From: an uncultured Rhodospirillaceae bacterium
Lineage (GTDB): Bacteria; Pseudomonadota; Alphaproteobacteria; Rhodospirillales; Rhodospirillaceae
Assembly (NCBI GenBank): GCA_943787205.1
Contig: CALSLN010000023.1
Coordinates: forward strand, 44,394-108,393
Length of the DNA: 64,000 nt
Reading direction: 5' to 3'
Part shown: piece by piece, positions 63,357 to 64,000 of the stretch
Numbering within the stretch: position 1 is the first letter of the stretch
Layout: every line of letters starts with the position of its first letter
The notes under the pieces: generated by a model
What the model saw: only the letters and a program-made list of their open reading frames with translations
What the model was told of the DNA's origin: nothing
Databases searched by the model: none
Translations under genes and position numbers: made by a program

Positions 63357-64000
63357 TTAGGCTGCTACGGCAGCACCGAACAATTCGTCCTCCATGTCCA
63401 TGATTGAGTCTCCGCCGGCCATAATCATGGCGAACAGGCTGCTGGTTTCAGGCAAAACGCGCTCGTAGTAGAACCGCGCTGTCTTCAATTTACCGGCATA
63501 AAACCCTGTTGGATCGTCGTCTTTTTTACCAAAGGCAAGCTTCGCTGCTTTGGCCCACATGAAGGCGACGGCCACGTGCCCAAACAGATTGAGGTAATCC
63601 GTTGCGGCTGCGCCTGCCTCATTGGGGTCGCGCAAACCTTTCTGGGCGAGAACGCCGGTGGCTTGTTGCAGTCGCCCGAAGGCTTTGGCGAGGCCAAGAA
63701 TAAATGCCTGCATTTCTTCGTTGTCGGCGTTCTCTTCGATGAACTCTTGGACCGGATGGAAAAATGCCCGCAGGTATCTGCCGTAATGGGCGCCCATCTT
63801 GCGGCCGATCAAATCCAAGGCCTGGATGCCATTGGTGCCTTCGTAAAGCATGGTGATCCGCGCATCGCGGACGAATTGCTCCATGCCATGTTCATGGATG
63901 TATCCATGCCCACCATATATCTGCACACCTAAGTTGGCGGCGAGGAATCCTTTGTCAGTTCCGAAGGATTTTACAATCGGTGTGAGGACCTGAACTAGGT
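63357..64000 (-). CDS. Acyl-CoA dehydrogenase, C-terminal part
   Basis: The gene enters from beyond 64000. The visible 213 codons end at 63357. The segment LGVQIYGGHGYIHEHGMEQFVRDARITMLYEGTNGIQALDLIGRK is the conserved C-terminal helical domain with the YGGxGY and YEGTxxIQ motifs of FAD acyl-CoA dehydrogenases. The long C-terminal extension after that (about 150 residues, ending MDMEDELFGAAVAA) matches the large-form enzymes with the extra domain (PF12806), used for long-chain or unusual acyl groups. It converts acyl-CoA to trans-2-enoyl-CoA. The N-terminal FAD domain cannot be seen. The thioesterase gene follows 13 bp downstream. Confidence 0.93.
   Translation of the reverse strand, partial: LVQVLTPIVKSFGTDKGFLAANLGVQIYGGHGYIHEHGMEQFVRDARITMLYEGTNGIQALDLIGRKMGAHYGRYLRAFFHPVQEFIEENADNEEMQAFILGLAKAFGRLQQATGVLAQKGLRDPNEAGAAATDYLNLFGHVAVAFMWAKAAKLAFGKKDDDPTGFYAGKLKTARFYYERVLPETSSLFAMIMAGGDSIMDMEDELFGAAVAA

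Overview
The window is bacterial and almost certainly from a non-model alphaproteobacterium. It carries the class-specific ChpT and CtrA phosphorelay proteins, a class I lysyl-tRNA synthetase, a DUF3553 protein, a COX15/CtaA haem A synthase and a CIRCE-controlled groESL. Base composition is moderate (about half GC by eye), and genes are dense with ATGA overlaps. No rRNA, tRNA, CRISPR array, transposase or integrase was seen. No gene-free stretch exceeds 300 bases once broken genes are counted; the largest gaps (4252-4510, 13735-13931, 23289-23545, 25237-25454, 30618-30856, 55231-55438, 61019-61219) hold promoters, hairpins or nothing recognisable.

Layout. 1-4.8 kb: tail of an NCS1-type permease, a Tat-exported protein, an alpha/beta hydrolase, a SpoIIAA-like protein, then a Crp/Fnr regulator and a radical SAM protein on the other strand. 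4.9-7.7 kb: a three-PAS histidine kinase, a receiver-only regulator and a MarR regulator. 7.8-12.7 kb: housekeeping genes (pyrD, a HAD hydrolase, an AbrB-like transporter, NAD kinase, moaA). 12.8-22.4 kb: cell-cycle and motility block (DUF3553, chpT, a CheY-like receiver, a frameshifted cheR, ctrA, fliI, fliJ) with an inserted SxtJ/DUF5989/carbamoyltransferase set and a DnaJ-SH3 gene cut by a stop codon.

22.5-51.4 kb is an accessory region that looks catabolic: three Tat-exported DUF1838 proteins, three tandem Rieske oxygenases, a TonB-dependent receptor (with an internal amber codon), a peptide/solute-binding protein, an MFS permease, two tandem beta-lactamase-fold hydrolases, an alpha/beta hydrolase with His at the nucleophile position, an FAD dehydrogenase, several SDRs including one with all catalytic residues lost, a secreted VOC protein, a secreted chelatase-like protein and a secreted CpeT/CpcT-like protein. 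Together they suggest uptake, periplasmic processing and oxidative breakdown of an unidentified, probably hydrophobic or cyclic, compound. The substrate is not evident from sequence.

51.4-64 kb returns to housekeeping genes: tldD, ctaA (frameshifted in a run of eight Gs), a GT2/LAB_N pair, groESL, a DinG-like helicase, lysK, a thioesterase and an acyl-CoA dehydrogenase. From about 56.1 to 61 kb nearly every gene is broken by multiple indels, and groEL has an AT-rich centre with foreign codon use. This looks like a chimeric or low-quality assembly segment, although real mosaicism cannot be excluded. At least eight genes in the window have disrupted frames, two of them by clean in-frame stop codons rather than indels.
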